A DNA stretch of 9,121 nucleotides, taken from contig JAKFER010000298.1 in assembly GCA_036675565.1 (NCBI GenBank), forward strand, positions 1-9,121. Reading direction: 5' to 3'. Positions 1 to 6,944 of the stretch are shown here, in pieces. Below the pieces are notes generated by a model. It was not told the origin of the DNA and did not search any database. It saw only the letters and a list, made by a program, of their open reading frames with translations. The position numbers and the translations under genes were made by a program. Source of the stretch: JACCYQ01 sp036675565 (GTDB lineage Bacteria > Bacteroidota > Bacteroidia > Chitinophagales > Chitinophagaceae). The stretch's first letter is position 1. Each line of letters begins with the position of its first letter.

Positions 1-336
1 AAAAGTATCCTGGAAAGAAAAAAATTTGAAAGTCATGCCTGGTGGCTGATCTCAACTGTGTTTATTATTATGATGCCTGCCTTGGGGCGTGGTGTACAAA
101 ATGTATATATCGGTATGAACATCGCTTCATTTCCAAACATCGATATCATGCTTCCATTGTTTATTTCACAGGGAATCATCATAGTTATGCTATTGGCCGG
201 TGCATGGAAGTATCATAAACTCACACACCCTGCAACTTTTCTTGCTATTGGAATAAACTTGTTTTGTTTGTTATTGGAGCCACTTGGAAGATCAGAAAGT
301 GTACAGCATTTTTTAAGGATGATCATCAAAGGTTGA
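1..336 (+). CDS. C-terminal part of a small membrane protein, function unknown
   Basis: The reading frame is open from the first base of the window to a TGA at 334-336, giving 111 residues; the gene starts outside the window. The GTG at 58 is an internal codon and not a likely start, because the same frame runs through it from base 1. Three hydrophobic stretches are visible: WWLISTVFIIMMPA, the segment around IDIMLPLFISQGIIIVMLLAGAW, and FLAIGINLFCLLLEPLG. The ends are basic (LERKKF at the left, LRMIIKG at the right). This pattern suggests an inner-membrane protein with a short cytoplasmic tail. I recognise no family motif, and there are no conserved charged residues inside the helices that would suggest a transporter or enzyme. 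It lies on the same strand as the protease gene downstream but is separated by 238 bases, so co-transcription is uncertain. Confidence 0.6.
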   Translation, partial: KSILERKKFESHAWWLISTVFIIMMPALGRGVQNVYIGMNIASFPNIDIMLPLFISQGIIIVMLLAGAWKYHKLTHPATFLAIGINLFCLLLEPLGRSESVQHFLRMIIKG

Positions 337-345
337 TAATATCCA
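335..345 (+). repeat. 11-bp direct repeat, copy 1
   Basis: GATAATATCCA occurs here, overlapping the stop codon of the first gene, and again exactly at 461-471. A looser relative, GATAAAATATTCCA, lies at 433-446. The three together may be binding boxes for a regulator of the protease gene, or an accident of AT-rich DNA. Confidence 0.25.
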
Positions 346-412
346 TATGGTTGTTAACCCGGCAACTGTAGTTCCTCGTATTTGATAAATAACTGGTTTC
401 TTCCTTTCTGCA

Positions 413-428
413 TCACATGATCATGTGA
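413..428. promoter_or_regulatory. Perfect 16-bp palindrome, candidate operator
   Basis: TCACATGATCATGTGA is its own reverse complement over all 16 bases. It lies in the 238-base gap between the membrane-protein gene and the protease gene, 147 bases before the protease start. It has no T-run after it, so it is not a terminator. A dimeric transcription factor site is the most natural reading. The half-site TCACAT/ATGTGA resembles the TGTGA half-site of CRP/FNR-family regulators but in the opposite orientation, so no regulator is assigned. Confidence 0.35.
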
Positions 429-460
429 ACAGGATAAAATATTCCACGCCGAACTTTAAG

Positions 461-471
461 GATAATATCCA
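461..471 (+). repeat. 11-bp direct repeat, copy 2
   Basis: This is the second exact copy of GATAATATCCA, 126 bases after the first and 104 bases before the protease start. With the preceding G it forms GGATA-A-TATCC, a short inverted repeat with a one-base centre. It is followed by a T-rich stretch (AATTTTTTG) that may be part of the promoter region. I could not place a convincing Bacteroidota promoter (TTTG, about 19 bases, TAnnTTTG) here. Confidence 0.25.
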
Positions 472-574
472 ATTTTTTGTTTTCACTCCTCCTGAAGAAC
501 TTAATAAATGAGTACTAGTAAGTCCATTTTTTATTTCGTTTAATGCTTTAATACTTAATCAAAAATTATTAACC

Positions 575-3500
575 ATGAAACTTTTTTCCCTTACAATTTT
601 TGCAATGTTTATTGTGATGGTTGGTTATGCACAACCACCAACCTGGAGCCGTGCCAATGCTGCTGCCGTACCACAGGCTGCATGGAAAGGCCGCGCCACT
701 CCTCAAAAATTTGAGATCTTCAAACTTAATCAAACAGCCATGGCTGCGCGGTTAAGCCAGGCCCCATCTGAAAAATCTGTTAGTGCCGCCAAATCCGGAT
801 TTACGATTGAACTACCGGATGCGGATGGCAGGCTGCATACTTTCTCTATTGTATCGGCTCCAGTTGCAGCTCCTGGTTTATTACAAAAATTAAATGGAGC
901 ACAATCGTTTTCAGGCGTGTCTGTAACAGATCCAAATACAGTTACCAGATTTTCCATATCCAAAATTGGGCTGAACGCAATTATCAGTTCCCCCGGGAAA
1001 CCTACGGTTTATATCCGCAGCCTGGAATCCAAAACAGGTTTGCATATTATTTTTACCGATGAGGGTACAGACCCGGAGACTTTTAACTGTACTACCGGCG
1101 ATGGTGCAGCTACCCTACTAAAATCCCTGAGCACATTTTCAGCTTTAGCAGATGCTAATAATGCAAACGATGGCAACCTCCGTATATTCCGACTTGCACT
1201 TGCAGCAAGTGGTAATTTTGGTAATCAGTATGATGATGATCCTGCAAATGACGATGGGGATGCGGCCAGGATTGCAGCAGTGCTGACTTACCAACTCATG
1301 TGGGTAACAGATGCCAATCTTTACCTGGAGCGGGATTTTGGAATCAGACTGGAGGTGATTGCAGATAATGATAAACTTATTTACCTGGACAGCGGCGATG
1401 ATCCCTTTTCCAGTGATTTAAATAATGAAACACAAACTACTATTGATGCAGAAATTGGAACAGACAATTATGATATCGGTCATTTAATGAACTATGATGC
1501 TGGCAACAATGCCGGGAATGCAGGTGATATTGGATCTATCTGCAAAGCATCCACTAAAGGTAGTGGTTATACAACCCGGAGTAAGTGGGACAATTTTGAT
1601 GGGTATGCCGCCATCATGTTCACTCATGAACTTGGCCATCAATCTGGCGCTAACCATACTTTTACACACGATAAAGATAATGACAATGCCCAGATGGAAC
1701 CAGGCAGCGGATCCACCATTATGAGTTATGGTGGTAATGGTAAAGCATCTGCTGAGTTTGTCATTGAGTTAAGAAGTAAATACTTCCATGCCATTAGCAT
1801 ACAACAGGTAAGATCTTACCTGGCATCTGTTTCCTGCGGAGATATCGTTGATGCAGGTAATACCGCCCCAACTGCTGATGCAGGTCCGGATTTTACCATT
1901 CCTAAAAGCACCGCTTTTACCCTTAAGGGAAATGCTTCGGACGCAGAGAGTGATGCATTAACATTTACCTGGGAACAGATGGATAAAGTGACTGAAGCTG
2001 ATGGTTTTCCATTTTATATAGATGATGCGAACACCTATGGACCCTCCTTCAGGAGCCGGATTCCTTCCACTTCTATGGACCGGATGCTGCCAGCTGACGG
2101 CATTTCAGATCCATGGGAAGTTTTGTCTTCTGTTCCGCGAATTTTCAATTTCAGGTTTACGGTCAGGGATAATAAAGTTGTGGGAGCCCAGACAAATTCA
2201 GATGATGTTGTTATTACCGTTGCGGATGCGGGACCCCTTGCTGTCACTTTCCCTAATGGCGGGGAATCATTTTGCCGGGGTAACCAAACAATTACATGGG
2301 ATGTAAATGGTACCGATGCAGATGGACTGGCACCCAATGTAAAAATACTTTTATCAAGCGATGGCGGATTGACTTTCCCGGTCGTCATTACATCATCCAC
2401 ACCAAATGATGGTTCATTTACTTATGATTTTCCATGTACCGTTAACACACAGGCAAGGATAAAAATTGAAGCTGATGGTAATATCTTTTTTGATGTAAGC
2501 GATGGCAATTTTACCTACGGCGATGGAACCAAACCAACCTTTACCGTTCCAGCCGATATCACTATTTATAAAGATGAAAATTGTGATTATGATGCAGACC
2601 CGAATGTTACCGGAGAGCCAACCAATGTGGATGATAATTGCGATCCCTCACCGGATATTACCTATACAGACGTTGTAGTTGCAGGAAGTTGTATGGGTGA
2701 AGAAATTATTACCCGTACCTGGAAGGTTATGGACGACTGTGGCAACTTCACCGAACTGGATCAAATAATTACGGCAGAAGATACTACAGCTCCGGAGATT
2801 ACAAACATCAGTGCCACACCAAATTCTTTATGGCCACCCAATCATAAAATGAAAGAAGTAGTGATCCATTACGATGTGGCTGATAATTGTTCCGATGCCG
2901 CACATATTACCACAATATTATCCATTGAAAGTAATGAACCGGTAAATGGCACAGGTGATGGCGATACAGAACCGGTAGATTATGAAGTGATCGATAACCA
3001 CACAGTTTTGTTGCGTGCAGAACGTGCAGGAACCGGTGATGGCAGGATTTATACAATTACCATCACCTCCACCGATGATTGTGGTAATACATCTTCAGAA
3101 ATCACTGAGGTTTATGTTGCACATAACATCACATCTCCCCACGCCGGTTCAGCCATTAAATCAGGCAGCACCGTTAACTTAAGTGGTGTATTCCAGGATA
3201 TGCCAGGCAAACAACATACAGCCCGTTGGGTTATTGATGAAACCAGCACGATAAGCGGCACGGTAACCAGCGAACCCCAGGGCCGCAAAAACGGAACGGT
3301 AACCGGCAGTTACAGGTTCAAAGAGCCGGGTGTTTATAAATTAAAGATGGAAGTGATAGACCAGGCGGGTAATGTTTCCTACGCCACCACCGCTGGAGAC
3401 CAGGAAGCAACTGTTGTCATTTACGACCCGAGTTCCGGTAATGCTTTTGGCGGCGGATATTTCAGTTCTCCTGCAGGTGCCTTAAAATCCAATCCTGCAC

Positions 3501-4156
3501 TTACCGGCAAAGCAAGTTTTGGATTTGAAGTTCATTATTTCAAAAAAGCAACTTTACCTAAAGGAGAAACCAGGTTTGAAGTTAAAGTTGGCGATTTTGA
3601 ATTCACTGCACTCAATTACGAATACATGGTTATTGATGGCAACAGGGCGCAAATGAAAGGATCTGGCAGGATTACCGGAATGCAGAGCGGCGTTAGCTTT
3701 GTACTTACTGTTATAGATAATGGAGATGCAGATTATGTTCGTATGAAGATCTATAATAAAAATACCGGGGAAGTTTATTATGATAATGAACCTGGCAAAA
3801 GTGAGGCAGATGATCCAACTACAATTACCGGTGTAAATAGTGTGGTAAAAATTATCGGTAATGAACAAAGAAGAAATACCGCACCACAGCAAATGCAGGC
3901 AACTGAACAAATTGATTTTACTGTAACGGCAATGCCAAATCCAAGTCCTTCAGCCTTTACCGTAAGAGTTAATGCACAACAGGATAAAGGTGCTGTATTC
4001 ATACGGGTAAGGGATATTAATGGAAGAGTGGTAGAACAGCAAACTGTAGCTGCACGCAGCACCATAGTGATTGGAAACACGTGGATACCGGGAACTTATA
4101 TTTTAGAAATTCAACAAAACGGTGTACGCAAAACCACCAAGTTGATCAGGTATTAA
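575..4156 (+). CDS. Secreted reprolysin-like zinc metalloprotease with adhesion-type domains and T9SS sorting tail
   Basis: The product has 1193 residues and is probably an extracellular or cell-surface endopeptidase. Residues 1-20 form a signal peptide (MKLFSLTIFAMFIVMVGYAQ). Residues 21 to about 200 look like a propeptide region. The catalytic domain spans about 203-420: H351-E352-L-G-H355-Q-S-G-A-N-H361 matches the metzincin zinc motif HExxHxxGxxH, and I-M383-S-Y-G is the Met-turn. Next come a PKD/cadherin-like domain (about 429-552), a Kre9/KNH-like beta-sandwich (about 553-649), an HYR-like cysteine-containing domain (about 650-738), another repeat of the SLWPPNHKM type (739-846), an Ig/PKD-like segment, and a region resembling the post-COAP-1 domain (about 955-1090, GGGYFSSPAGA to YDNEPG). 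Residues 1118-1193 are a type A T9SS C-terminal sorting domain (PNPSPSAFTV, RDINGRVV, GTYILEI). The ATG at 575 is fixed by the signal peptide; the leader before it is A/T-rich without a clear Shine-Dalgarno sequence. The catalytic residues are intact. Family and domain names are by eye; the substrate is unknown. Confidence 0.88.
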   Translation: MKLFSLTIFAMFIVMVGYAQPPTWSRANAAAVPQAAWKGRATPQKFEIFKLNQTAMAARLSQAPSEKSVSAAKSGFTIELPDADGRLHTFSIVSAPVAAPGLLQKLNGAQSFSGVSVTDPNTVTRFSISKIGLNAIISSPGKPTVYIRSLESKTGLHIIFTDEGTDPETFNCTTGDGAATLLKSLSTFSALADANNANDGNLRIFRLALAASGNFGNQYDDDPANDDGDAARIAAVLTYQLMWVTDANLYLERDFGIRLEVIADNDKLIYLDSGDDPFSSDLNNETQTTIDAEIGTDNYDIGHLMNYDAGNNAGNAGDIGSICKASTKGSGYTTRSKWDNFDGYAAIMFTHELGHQSGANHTFTHDKDNDNAQMEPGSGSTIMSYGGNGKASAEFVIELRSKYFHAISIQQVRSYLASVSCGDIVDAGNTAPTADAGPDFTIPKSTAFTLKGNASDAESDALTFTWEQMDKVTEADGFPFYIDDANTYGPSFRSRIPSTSMDRMLPADGISDPWEVLSSVPRIFNFRFTVRDNKVVGAQTNSDDVVITVADAGPLAVTFPNGGESFCRGNQTITWDVNGTDADGLAPNVKILLSSDGGLTFPVVITSSTPNDGSFTYDFPCTVNTQARIKIEADGNIFFDVSDGNFTYGDGTKPTFTVPADITIYKDENCDYDADPNVTGEPTNVDDNCDPSPDITYTDVVVAGSCMGEEIITRTWKVMDDCGNFTELDQIITAEDTTAPEITNISATPNSLWPPNHKMKEVVIHYDVADNCSDAAHITTILSIESNEPVNGTGDGDTEPVDYEVIDNHTVLLRAERAGTGDGRIYTITITSTDDCGNTSSEITEVYVAHNITSPHAGSAIKSGSTVNLSGVFQDMPGKQHTARWVIDETSTISGTVTSEPQGRKNGTVTGSYRFKEPGVYKLKMEVIDQAGNVSYATTAGDQEATVVIYDPSSGNAFGGGYFSSPAGALKSNPALTGKASFGFEVHYFKKATLPKGETRFEVKVGDFEFTALNYEYMVIDGNRAQMKGSGRITGMQSGVSFVLTVIDNGDADYVRMKIYNKNTGEVYYDNEPGKSEADDPTTITGVNSVVKIIGNEQRRNTAPQQMQATEQIDFTVTAMPNPSPSAFTVRVNAQQDKGAVFIRVRDINGRVVEQQTVAARSTIVIGNTWIPGTYILEIQQNGVRKTTKLIRY

Positions 4157-4177
4157 GATTAAAATTGCGTTTGGTAT

Positions 4178-4209
4178 AAGCCGCATCATTTCTGGTGCGG
4201 CTTTTTTTT
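4178..4209 (+). terminator. Rho-independent terminator of the protease gene
   Basis: AAGCCGCA (4178-4185) pairs with TGCGGCTT (4196-4203), and the stem extends inward by TCA/TGG (one G-U pair) to a four-base loop. Eight T residues follow at 4202-4209. It starts 21 bases after the protease stop, exactly where an intrinsic terminator is expected. Confidence 0.9.
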
Positions 4210-4220
4210 ACAATGTTTGC

Positions 4221-4253
4221 GGCGGGAGTAAACGAAAACTCCCCTGCCCTTTT
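4221..4253 (+). terminator. Second hairpin after the protease, possible back-up terminator
   Basis: GGGAGT (4224-4229) pairs with ACTCCC (4238-4243) around an eight-base A-rich loop. The stem can be lengthened by GGC (4221-4223) with GCC (4246-4248) across a two-base bulge, and CTTTT follows. It is weaker than the terminator just upstream. It could be a back-up terminator or merely a folded transcript end. Confidence 0.35.
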
Positions 4254-4292
4254 GGAAAAACAAAAGCGGGAAACCCAAATGACAAGAGTCAG

Positions 4293-4318
4293 TGAGAGGG
4301 AGAATGCAAAATGAAAAA
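4293..4318 (+). repeat. Imperfect direct repeat, copy A
   Basis: TGAGAGGG, then AGAA, then TGCAAAATGAAAAA. The first 8 and last 14 bases recur exactly in copy B at 4953-4976, where the middle is CG instead of AGAA. Both copies run into A-rich heptamer-like sequence. They bracket the 28-codon ORF, the hairpin and the GAF-like remnant, so they may mark the edges of an inserted or rearranged segment, or be members of a dispersed intergenic repeat family. Confidence 0.45.
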
Positions 4319-4429
4319 GGAAAAAAGAAAAAAAGGTATAGTTAGTAATTACAATCCTGGCAAGAAAATACAATGCCGGTATTTTTTACTAATGGAAAGG
4401 AGAGCCACTTTTTCGTATAATAAGTTTTA

Positions 4430-4516
4430 ATGCCGTTGAGTGTTCTGGTATGTTCAGAAATTAAAAAAGAATCTTTACATCAGGAGTATCATATGTACAC
4501 CTTAGATGGAGCTTAA
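4430..4516 (+). CDS. 28-residue hypothetical ORF just before a terminator hairpin
   Basis: ATG at 4430 opens a 28-codon frame ending in TAA at 4514-4516, with the product beginning MPLSVLVCSEIKK and ending YHMYTLDGA. A stop codon lies immediately before the ATG, so it is not the tail of a longer frame. There is no Shine-Dalgarno at the usual distance from this ATG. AGGAG at 4482-4486 is well placed for the inner ATG at 4493, which would give only seven codons. Four bases after the stop begins a perfect hairpin with a T-run. This could be a leader peptide, a small protein, part of a small RNA, or chance. I recognise no family. Confidence 0.15.
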   Translation: MPLSVLVCSEIKKESLHQEYHMYTLDGA

Positions 4517-4520
4517 CAAA

Positions 4521-4550
4521 TCCGGTACAAGAGATTTGTACCGGACTTTT
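4521..4550 (+). terminator. Perfect 10-bp hairpin with short T-run, terminator-like
   Basis: TCCGGTACAA (4521-4530) pairs perfectly with TTGTACCGGA (4536-4545) around a five-base loop, followed by CTTTT. The minus-strand reading lacks a T-run, so a terminator would act on plus-strand transcripts. No normal gene lies upstream before the protease terminator, so it implies a short transcript starting after 4253, or it is a relic of a lost gene or an inverted repeat of a mobile fragment. Confidence 0.5.
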
Positions 4551-4598
4551 ATAATAACATTGTTATAACGGTTTCAGTATTTGATATATCCTTCAAAA

Positions 4599-4880
4599 TC
4601 AGCCGTGAAGCTGGAGGTGATGAAATTGTTTCGTGCCACTGTAGTGAAGCTGATTGACACTGGAATAGATAGCAGCGATAACTTCTTCTAATGAAAGATC
4701 TGGAGTTATTAAATCACCAATTTCACTTAACATTTTTATTTGCACTTCCCAATCGGCAAATTCATTTTCAGAAGCATTATCACTCCACAACTTAACTTTT
4801 TTAAAGAATGGGTTGTTGGTATAGTTACTATCTAAAGTGTAATTGCCCATTCTTAAATTTATACTAAAGAACCATTTCAT
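4599..4880 (-). pseudogene. Remnant of a GAF-domain signalling protein (probable)
   Basis: The minus-strand frame read from ATG 4880 to TGA 4599-4601 gives 93 residues. The same frame is open further upstream to about 4967, but only from a TTG. The stretch WEVQIKMLSEIGDLITPDLS followed by LEEVIAAIYSSVNQL resembles the opening helix of GAF domains in Bacteroidota sensor proteins, where EIG, (S)LxLEEV and VNxLMDA are typical. Immediately after VNQL the resemblance stops (HYSGTKQF...) and the frame ends within 16 codons, so nearly the whole GAF domain is missing. A +1 frame stays open over the break and ends ...FTADFEGYIKY at 4574-4576, which suggests that an unrelated or distant piece was joined here. 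No ribosome site is visible. Alternative: a small unrelated protein. The GAF assignment is by eye only. Confidence 0.4.
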
Positions 4881-4952
4881 ACTAAAAAGGTTTATTGATA
4901 AACTTAAAGATTTTAATCCTTTACGACTATTGAAAATATGGGATTGAGGTAA

Positions 4953-4976
4953 TGAGAGGGCGTGCAAAATGAAAAA
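4953..4976 (+). repeat. Imperfect direct repeat, copy B
   Basis: TGAGAGGG, then CG, then TGCAAAATGAAAAA; this matches copy A at 4293-4318 in 22 bases with a two-base length difference in the middle. It lies 43 bases beyond the 3' end of the response-regulator gene and overlaps the start of a heptamer tandem repeat. Confidence 0.45.
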
Positions 4977-4989
4977 TGAAAAATGAAAA
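4969..4989 (+). repeat. Three tandem copies of ATGAAAA
   Basis: ATGAAAA is repeated three times without interruption (4969-4975, 4976-4982, 4983-4989). It sits between the 3' end of the response regulator and the GAF-like remnant. On the minus strand it reads TTTTCAT three times, so transcripts leaving the kinase operon run through a T-rich tract here. No G+C hairpin precedes it, so I do not call it a terminator. Confidence 0.7.
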
Positions 4990-5018
4990 ACTTAATGCAA
5001 TCCTTAAAAAATTGTCAA

Positions 5019-5732
5019 TCACATTTCCTGCAACCTGCCTATTACCTGTTGTTTATACAACCTGCCAATGGGAATTTCTTCATCTTTTAATTTTACATGA
5101 ACGCCATTATACCCGGTTATTTTTAATAAGGAAACAAGGTATGATCGGTGTACTCTTAAAAATTTATGGTCCGACAACAGGTTTTCAAGCGAACTGATTG
5201 AATGTTTTACCAGCAGGTATTTGCCTGATGATAAATAAAGTTTTGTATAATCTTTCCAGCTTTCCAGGTATAAAATATCTTCAACCAGTATACGCTGCAT
5301 GTCTTTGTCTACTTTCAAATAAATGAAGGCATCCGGGTTTGATTTATACTCGTGCGCCTCGTATGTTACCTGCTGCCCCATCGTTCTGCGTAGTCTTGTT
5401 ATGGCTTTTACAAACCTTTCAAATGAAACCGGTTTTACCAGGTAATCCACAGCATCCAGTTCAAAACCTTCTACTGCATATTCGCGGTAGGCTGTTACAA
5501 ATATGATTTTAGGCGGGTGAGAAAGATTACGGATAAAATCGGTACCCAGCAGCTTTGGCATTTTGATATCCACGAAAATTACATCCACATCTTTTTGCCT
5601 CAAAACATCAATTGCTTCAATGGCATTGCTGCATTTACCTGCTATTTCCAGGTAACTGATATTATTGATGTGCGACTCCAGCACTTTTAGCGCAGGAGGT
5701 TCATCATCTACTATAAGACAGCTCATTTTCAT
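5019..5732 (-). CDS. LytTR-family response regulator
   Basis: The product has 237 residues and is a cytoplasmic DNA-binding response regulator. Residues 4-118 form a receiver domain: acidic pair D9/D10, phospho-acceptor D55 (FVD55IKMP), T80 (FVTAYREYA) and K100 (YLVK100P) are all present, so phosphorylation should work. Residues about 136-237 are a LytTR DNA-binding domain (YLKVDKDMQRI, EDILYLESWKDYTKLYL, FLRVHRSYLVSL, IPIGRLYKQQV). The length is usual for the LytR/AlgR group. The ATG at 5732 overlaps the TGA of the upstream kinase (ATGA), which points to translational coupling. A second ATG at 5726 has AGGA five bases before it and would start MSCLIVDDE; either may be used. The frame is open another 22 codons upstream, but that part only shadows the kinase C-terminus. 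The regulator is the last gene of an operon with two kinases, and its target promoters are unknown. Confidence 0.93.
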   Translation of the reverse strand: MKMSCLIVDDEPPALKVLESHINNISYLEIAGKCSNAIEAIDVLRQKDVDVIFVDIKMPKLLGTDFIRNLSHPPKIIFVTAYREYAVEGFELDAVDYLVKPVSFERFVKAITRLRRTMGQQVTYEAHEYKSNPDAFIYLKVDKDMQRILVEDILYLESWKDYTKLYLSSGKYLLVKHSISSLENLLSDHKFLRVHRSYLVSLLKITGYNGVHVKLKDEEIPIGRLYKQQVIGRLQEM

Positions 5733-6868
5733 CCTAAAGCATTTTGATAGCCTGTAGCAGGTAATGGTGATGCATGATAGCTGAATACTGTTTGGCAACC
5801 CAGTTCCAGCCAGAGTGAAACAACAAATAAATCTCCTTCGTCTGAAAGTTTTATTCCATGTTTTCCAGGATATAAAAACGATAAACGTTTCTGTACATTT
5901 TGCACACCAATTCCATGATTGTTTACGCCATTAACCCGGTTTTTACTGTTTGCAATTTTGCACATCAGTTTATTATCCTTCACAGCGATATCAATGCTGA
6001 GCCACACCCGGTTTAATTGTTCTGATGTACCATGTTTAAAGGCATTCTCAATAAAAGGAAGTATCAGAAATGGAGCTATCTGTTTGTTTTGAATATCTCC
6101 TTCTATGTTCAACGAAATATCTATCCGGTTACCATAACGTTCTTTTTCCAGGTCCACATAATTCTTCATAATCTCGATTTCCTTTTCCAGCAGAACTTCA
6201 TCGGTTTTACAATCGTTCAACATGTAACTAAGCAAAGAAGATAATTTTAAAACAAGATCCGGCGTTTTGGAGGATTTTTCTAACGAGAAGGCATAGATGT
6301 TATTTAATGTATTAAATAAAAAATGTGGATGAACCTGTGATTTCAGTAATTGAAGTTCGGCTGTTGCTTTTTCCTGTTGTGCCCGAAGCCAATCTTGTTG
6401 TTTGATGGTCCACAATTTAAAAAACCTGATGATCATGGGGCTGGCAGCAGAAGTTGTCATACATAAATAGCTGTGTGCCTGCAGCCCTGTATTGGGAATA
6501 TAGGCAAATCCGATAGCTTCCTGCAAGGGTATATAAATGTAAGAACGGTAGGCAAAATTGAGATAGAGACCAAACCCACCCCATGTCAGGATCAGCAGGA
6601 TAAACTGCCATAATTTTCCTTTGAGCAATAACTGCGGAACGGCCACGTATACCAGGGGATAACTGAATAATATGAACACTGGCACCCATAAGGACATGTT
6701 GAAAATATTTCGCCAGATAGAAGCAGGTGAGCCCATAATAACCCAAAAAATTGCCCAGGTTATTACATGAAACGACCAGTAAATAACATGCCGCCATACC
6801 TTGTAACGCGGTGAAAAAATAAAATCCATGTACAAAAAGGCGTTTATCTTATTTACCCAATCATTCAT
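5729..6868 (-). CDS. LytS/YesM-type sensor histidine kinase, regulator-proximal copy
   Basis: The product has 379 residues and is an inner-membrane sensor kinase that most likely phosphorylates the LytTR regulator encoded next to it. Four hydrophobic segments lie at about 29-46, 55-77, 88-107 and 130-150, with no sizeable extracellular domain, so the signal is probably sensed in or near the membrane. A short helix (about 156-178) leads into the His_kinase domain: QVHPH182FLFN186TLNN is the H-box with phospho-acceptor H182. LPFIEN275AFKHG is the N-box, IANSK (305-309) stands at the D-box position, and HGIGVQNVQKRL (318-329) is the G-box. All key residues are intact. A tail of about 23 residues (GCQTVFSYHASPLPATGYQN...) follows the ATPase fold. 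The ATG at 6868 lies 76 bases after the paralogous kinase; a later ATG (residue 14) aligns closely with that paralogue's N-terminus and is an alternative. The stop overlaps the regulator start. Confidence 0.92.
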   Translation of the reverse strand: MNDWVNKINAFLYMDFIFSPRYKVWRHVIYWSFHVITWAIFWVIMGSPASIWRNIFNMSLWVPVFILFSYPLVYVAVPQLLLKGKLWQFILLILTWGGFGLYLNFAYRSYIYIPLQEAIGFAYIPNTGLQAHSYLCMTTSAASPMIIRFFKLWTIKQQDWLRAQQEKATAELQLLKSQVHPHFLFNTLNNIYAFSLEKSSKTPDLVLKLSSLLSYMLNDCKTDEVLLEKEIEIMKNYVDLEKERYGNRIDISLNIEGDIQNKQIAPFLILPFIENAFKHGTSEQLNRVWLSIDIAVKDNKLMCKIANSKNRVNGVNNHGIGVQNVQKRLSFLYPGKHGIKLSDEGDLFVVSLWLELGCQTVFSYHASPLPATGYQNALG

Positions 6869-6944
6869 GCTACTGAATTATGTTTTATTAATGATTAAAA
6901 TTTATGAAAACCCGCCATTTATAAAAACAAAGTATCGTTTAATT

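Larger units (their letters stand above)
4157..4598. other. Intergenic stretch after the protease, no convincing gene
   Basis: These 442 bases hold two terminator-like hairpins near the left end, a purine-rich run (about 4291-4337, AAAATGAAAAAGG and similar), a 28-codon ORF (4430-4516) and a third hairpin (4521-4550). Open frames on either strand are short and have no recognisable protein character. The right end borders the GAF-like remnant on the minus strand. It looks like accessory DNA in decay. Confidence 0.6.

Noticed and set aside
2022..2400. Overlapping open frames on both strands in the middle of the protease gene
   Set aside because: The translations lack protein-family features, while the real frame carries a PKD-like domain followed by a Kre9/KNH-like domain.
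3554..4080. Long open frames on the minus strand inside the protease gene
   Set aside because: They lie wholly within a well supported coding gene, have no recognisable domains, and arise from codon bias on the other strand.
4146..4373. A 75-codon minus-strand frame over the protease terminator
   Set aside because: It runs through a strong terminator hairpin and A-rich tracts, giving low-complexity Phe/Ser-rich sequence; no start context.
4969..4989. Three ATGAAAA heptamers considered as the start of a CRISPR-like or phase-variation repeat
   Set aside because: Only three short A-rich units without spacers, outside any coding frame that they could switch; it reads as simple intergenic repeat DNA.
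4976..5197. A 73-codon plus-strand frame over the end of the response regulator
   Set aside because: It is antisense to the LytTR domain and has no family features of its own.
6869..6944. Gap between the two kinases considered as a promoter for the second kinase
   Set aside because: TTTG followed by TAAATTTT is present on the minus strand but with about 23 bases between, too far from the usual spacing; no terminator separates the genes, so a shared transcript is simpler.
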